Positions 60,359 through 64,000 of a stretch of 64,000 nucleotides of DNA are shown in pieces. Both the position numbers and the translations under genes were made by a program. The notes beneath the pieces are model-generated. The model did no database searches and was not told the DNA's origin. It worked only from the letters and a program-made list of their open reading frames with translations. Within the stretch, counting starts at the first letter, position 1. Every line of letters starts with the position of its first letter. The stretch comes from Candidatus Methylophosphatis roskildensis (lineage in GTDB: Bacteria; Pseudomonadota; Gammaproteobacteria; Burkholderiales; Rhodocyclaceae): assembly GCA_016708905.1 (NCBI GenBank), contig JADJEV010000004.1:186001-250000 (forward strand), given 5' to 3'.

Positions 60359-61692
60359 ATGATCACGATTGCATCGAAGCGGCTCCATGTCGCCTACCTG
60401 GCCTTGGCCGTCGCACTGGCGGTCGCGGCGCTGGCGCTGGCCGTGCTGGTCAATCGCCAGCAGGACATCGCGCGGCAGGCGCAGATCGACACGCTCGAGC
60501 GGACCAGCGAGGCGCTCGCCACCCACGTCGCGGCGCTCGTCCAGAACACGCTCGACAACCCCGACCAGGAGCAGGCGGTACGCGCGACGCAGCAACTGAT
60601 CGATGGGTACCGGCTGATCGGCGACGTGTTCAACATTCGCGTCAGCCGCGGCGATCGCGCGGTCCTGGCCGCCATGCGGCGCAAGAATCTGGAGAAGCCC
60701 GAGGACCTGCCTATCATGCTAACTGCATTGGGCGGCAAGGAGGCGCGCTCGTACGAAACCGTCGATGGCGTGCGCAACCATTGCGTCGCGGTTCCGCTCG
60801 AGGTGGGCGGGCAACCGTGGGGCGCGGTGGTCGTCTACCGCAATCTGGACCCGACCCATGCGACGCTGCGCACCGCCAATCGCCGCATTCTGTGGGTCAG
60901 CGGACTGACCTTCGCCGCGCTGCTCGTGTCGATCGGCGGCCTGCTCTGGTACGCCTCGATCGAGTTGCGGCGGGCCCGCGTGGCGCAGGCGCGCCAGTCG
61001 CGCCTGGCCCTGATGGGCACCATGGCGGCCAGTGTGGCGCACGAGATTCGCAATCCGCTGAACGCGCTGACGCTTGCCATCGAATACCTGAAGCGGCGCG
61101 CGCGAACCGCATCCGACGCGGTGCCCAGCGCCGAACTTGCCGAAGACCTGACATCGATGCAGCACGAAGTGGGCCGGCTCGAACAGGTGGTGCGCGACTT
61201 CGCCGACCTGTCGAGAGAGCCGCGCATCGAGCCGCAATCGACCAGCCTGCGCGGCGCGATCGAACACGTGGTCAATCTGTTCGGGCCGCTGGCGCGCCAG
61301 CGCGAGATCGATCTGTCCGCCCGCTACGACGACGGCGGACTGATGGTGAATGCCGATGTGCGGCGGATGGAGCAGGTGCTGGTCAATCTGGTCAAGAACG
61401 CCATCGAGGCCACGCCCTCCCACGGCAGCGTCGAGGTGCGCACCGCGGCCGATGACGGCCGGCTGGTCATCGAGGTGGTAGATACCGGCAGCGGCATCCC
61501 GGCGGAACGGCAGGCGCTACTGTTCGAGCCGTTCCAGAGTTCGCGCGCGCACGGGTTGGGGCTCGGGCTGTTTCTCAGCAAGCGGCTGGTCGAAGCCCAC
61601 GGTGGTACGCTGACCATGAGTTCGCGGCCGGGCGCCGGCACCCGTATGCGCATCGTGCTGCCCGCGCCGCCCGTCCAGCTGTCGAGGGCCGC

Positions 61693-61696
<4 letters not shown>
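60359..61696 (+). CDS. Sensor histidine kinase (NtrB/AtoS-like)
   Basis: This 445-residue membrane kinase has a first membrane helix (about residues 10-34), a periplasmic sensor region, and a second helix (about residues 180-205). The phospho-acceptor His is in SVAHEIRNPLNAL (near residue 228), N-box NLVKNAIEAT, G1 DTGSGIPA and G2 GLGLGLFLSK complete the ATPase. ATG 60359 follows GGAAGAGG. It is coupled by ATGA to the sigma-54 response regulator. The signal is unknown. Confidence 0.93.
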
Positions 61697-63093
<1,397 letters not shown>

Positions 63094-63201
63094 GCCGAAG
63101 CTGCCCCAAATCGTGTATCGCCACCCGCGTCTCTGCCCCGGATGGTGCACCTCGAGGCCGGGCAATCCGCACGGCAGCCCGTTTCCGGGCGCAGGATCGC
63201 A

Positions 63202-63217
63202 TGGCACGTTTGCTGCT
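63202..63217 (+). promoter_or_regulatory. Sigma-54 (-24/-12) promoter
   Basis: TGGCACGTTTGCTGCT matches the consensus TGGCACR-N4-TTGCW at 11 of 12 specified positions, with GG and GC exactly 10 bases apart. It lies 89 bp before the ATG at 63306, and transcription should start near 63228. It immediately follows the gene for a sigma-54 activator, which makes it likely to be functional. Confidence 0.75.
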
Positions 63218-63305
63218 GTAAGGCTATCGTCACCCGAGTCGCAGGACGAAGGGAGAAGCCATCGATGCGCACCTGCATCGAACCAACCTCATCTAGGAGA
63301 ACCAA

Positions 63306-63746
63306 ATGAAAAATCCGATCCTGCTTTCCGCACTGTTGAGCGCTGCCGCTCTTGCGGCGAGCGCAAATGTTCTGGCGGATTCGGCGCCTGCCGCCTTCCA
63401 GGGCGGCCTGCTGGTCGATTCCAGGAGCATGACCTTGTACACCTTCGACAAGGATCCGGCCGGCGGCGGCAAGAGTGCCTGCAACGCGCAATGTGCCGCG
63501 GTCTGGCCGCCGTTGGCGGCAGCGGCCGGCAGTGCAGCGGGCGGCGATTTCGCCGAGATCACGCGCGAGGACGGCAGCAAACAGATCGCCTACAAGGGCC
63601 GCCCGCTCTACCGCTATGCGCCCGATCAGAAGCCTGGCGACATGAGCGGCGACAACTCGGGCGGGGTCTGGCATGTCGTGCGTTCCGAACCCGCCAAAGC
63701 GACGCAAAAGCCGGCCGGCACCTCGCCGTTCGCACCAGGTTACTGA
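63306..63746 (+). CDS. Secreted protein with Yx(FWY)xxD-type repeats (COG4315-like)
   Basis: This 146-residue exported protein has a signal peptide (about residues 1-25, ending NVLA) but no lipobox cysteine. It has two repeats of the COG4315 type: TLYTFDKDPAGGGKSACNAQ with CAAVWPP, and IAYKGRPLYRYAPDQKPGDM followed by GGVWHVV. A clear TAGGAGAACCA ribosome-binding site precedes the ATG. Its function is unknown; its sigma-54 promoter makes it the likely target of the neighbouring two-component system. Confidence 0.88.
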   Translation: MKNPILLSALLSAAALAASANVLADSAPAAFQGGLLVDSRSMTLYTFDKDPAGGGKSACNAQCAAVWPPLAAAAGSAAGGDFAEITREDGSKQIAYKGRPLYRYAPDQKPGDMSGDNSGGVWHVVRSEPAKATQKPAGTSPFAPGY

Positions 63747-63750
63747 AGGA

Positions 63751-63805
63751 CTGTCAGCCTGTCGGGCTTCATTCCTTCCACGAATACAACCCGACAGACT
63801 GACAG
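63751..63805 (+). repeat. Long inverted repeat after the secreted-protein gene
   Basis: CTGTCAGCCTGTCGGG (63751-63766) pairs with CCCGACAGACTGACAG (63790-63805), 15 of 16 positions, around a 23-base loop. It begins 4 bases after the stop at 63746. There is no T tract, so it may be a transcript-stabilising hairpin or a poor terminator. Confidence 0.6.
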
Positions 63806-63902
63806 GGCATGCGACAGCGCCGGGAAGCCGGCTGCCGGGCTGCTTTCCGGCAGCCCGCCCGCGCTCCGCCTGGCGCGGCGACTTCGCAGCGGCGCCAAAG
63901 TC

Positions 63903-63929
63903 AAAAAGGGTTCGACCTCGGTCGAACCC
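63903..63929 (-). terminator. Intrinsic terminator for a minus-strand gene
   Basis: GGGTTCGAC and GTCGAACCC form a perfect 9-bp stem around CTCG (63908-63929). Read on the minus strand it is followed by TTTTTGA, the classic form. It lies 3 bases beyond a minus-strand stop codon at 63933-63935. Confidence 0.8.
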
Positions 63930-63932
63930 TCT

Positions 63933-64000
63933 TCAAGCATGCTCAGGCGCGATCACCCGCCCCGCATCCGGGCCTCGGGCGGCGATCGCCCCGGACACTC
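63933..64000 (-). CDS. C-terminal end of a gene continuing beyond the window
   Basis: On the minus strand one frame is open from the window edge to a TGA at 63933-63935 and reads VSGAIAARGPDAGRVIAPEH with a final Ala. The immediate downstream terminator supports a real gene ending here. Too little is visible to name it. Confidence 0.45.
   Translation of the reverse strand, partial: VSGAIAARGPDAGRVIAPEHA

Overview
The window reads as a high-GC betaproteobacterial chromosome segment. The main reasons are the gene order tpiA-secG-tRNA-Leu(GAG)-nuoA-N, the minCDE and ubiCA sets, a FadL/FadE/FadI fatty-acid set, and many SPOR, DUF2802 and DUF4124 type genes seen together in Rhodocyclaceae-like bacteria. 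The family assignment is an inference from gene content, not a phylogeny. There are no rRNA genes, insertion sequences, phage genes or CRISPR arrays. One tRNA is present.

Layout. (1) 1-13142 is a fatty-acid beta-oxidation cluster on the + strand: a PsrA-like TetR repressor with a perfect palindromic operator, fadE, fadI, a crotonase-first bifunctional enzyme, a hotdog thioesterase, the FadL outer-membrane transporter, a dehydrogenase-first bifunctional enzyme, a FadA-type thiolase and an isomerase-like crotonase. Uptake, every step of the spiral and its regulator lie together. (2) 13270-20452: a GDSL-esterase autotransporter, a YdcF-like protein, DUF2802 and SPOR proteins, RidA, RecG and UbiC, leading into UbiA. 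(3) 21349-24297: a small VapBC toxin-antitoxin pair, then minCDE. (4) 24288-31714: a hydrolase and SDR pair, UbiD, a small membrane protein, a membrane patatin and PBP4 (dacB). (5) 31885-48394: tpiA, secG, tRNA-Leu and the 14-gene complex I operon nuoA-N, ending in a strong hairpin. (6) 48473-55385: NUDIX hydrolase, an unusual methionine-free cytochrome c, DUF898 plus a frameshifted M48 protease, GST, NfeD and slipin, and a small membrane protein. (7) 55386-60358 is the most accessory-looking part: an exported WD40-caspase protein flanked by near-identical direct repeats beside a broken OsmC-like gene, then a DUF4124 protein and a tiny cysteine-rich protein. (8) 60359-63746: a sensor kinase and sigma-54 response regulator, followed by a secreted protein with a good -24/-12 promoter. 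A minus-strand gene appears to end at 63933.

The intergenic DNA carries at least two families of short palindromic repeats. One is a 97-bp REPIN-like element present twice with the same length and ends. The other is a hairpin family (GTAGG-type ends) that includes the two repeats around the caspase gene.

The observations I rate highest are the caspase island, the sigma-54 promoter linked to the two-component pair, the REPIN-like elements, the PsrA-type operator, the frameshift in the M48 gene, the terminator-like hairpin inside the nuo operon and the cytochrome without a methionine ligand.
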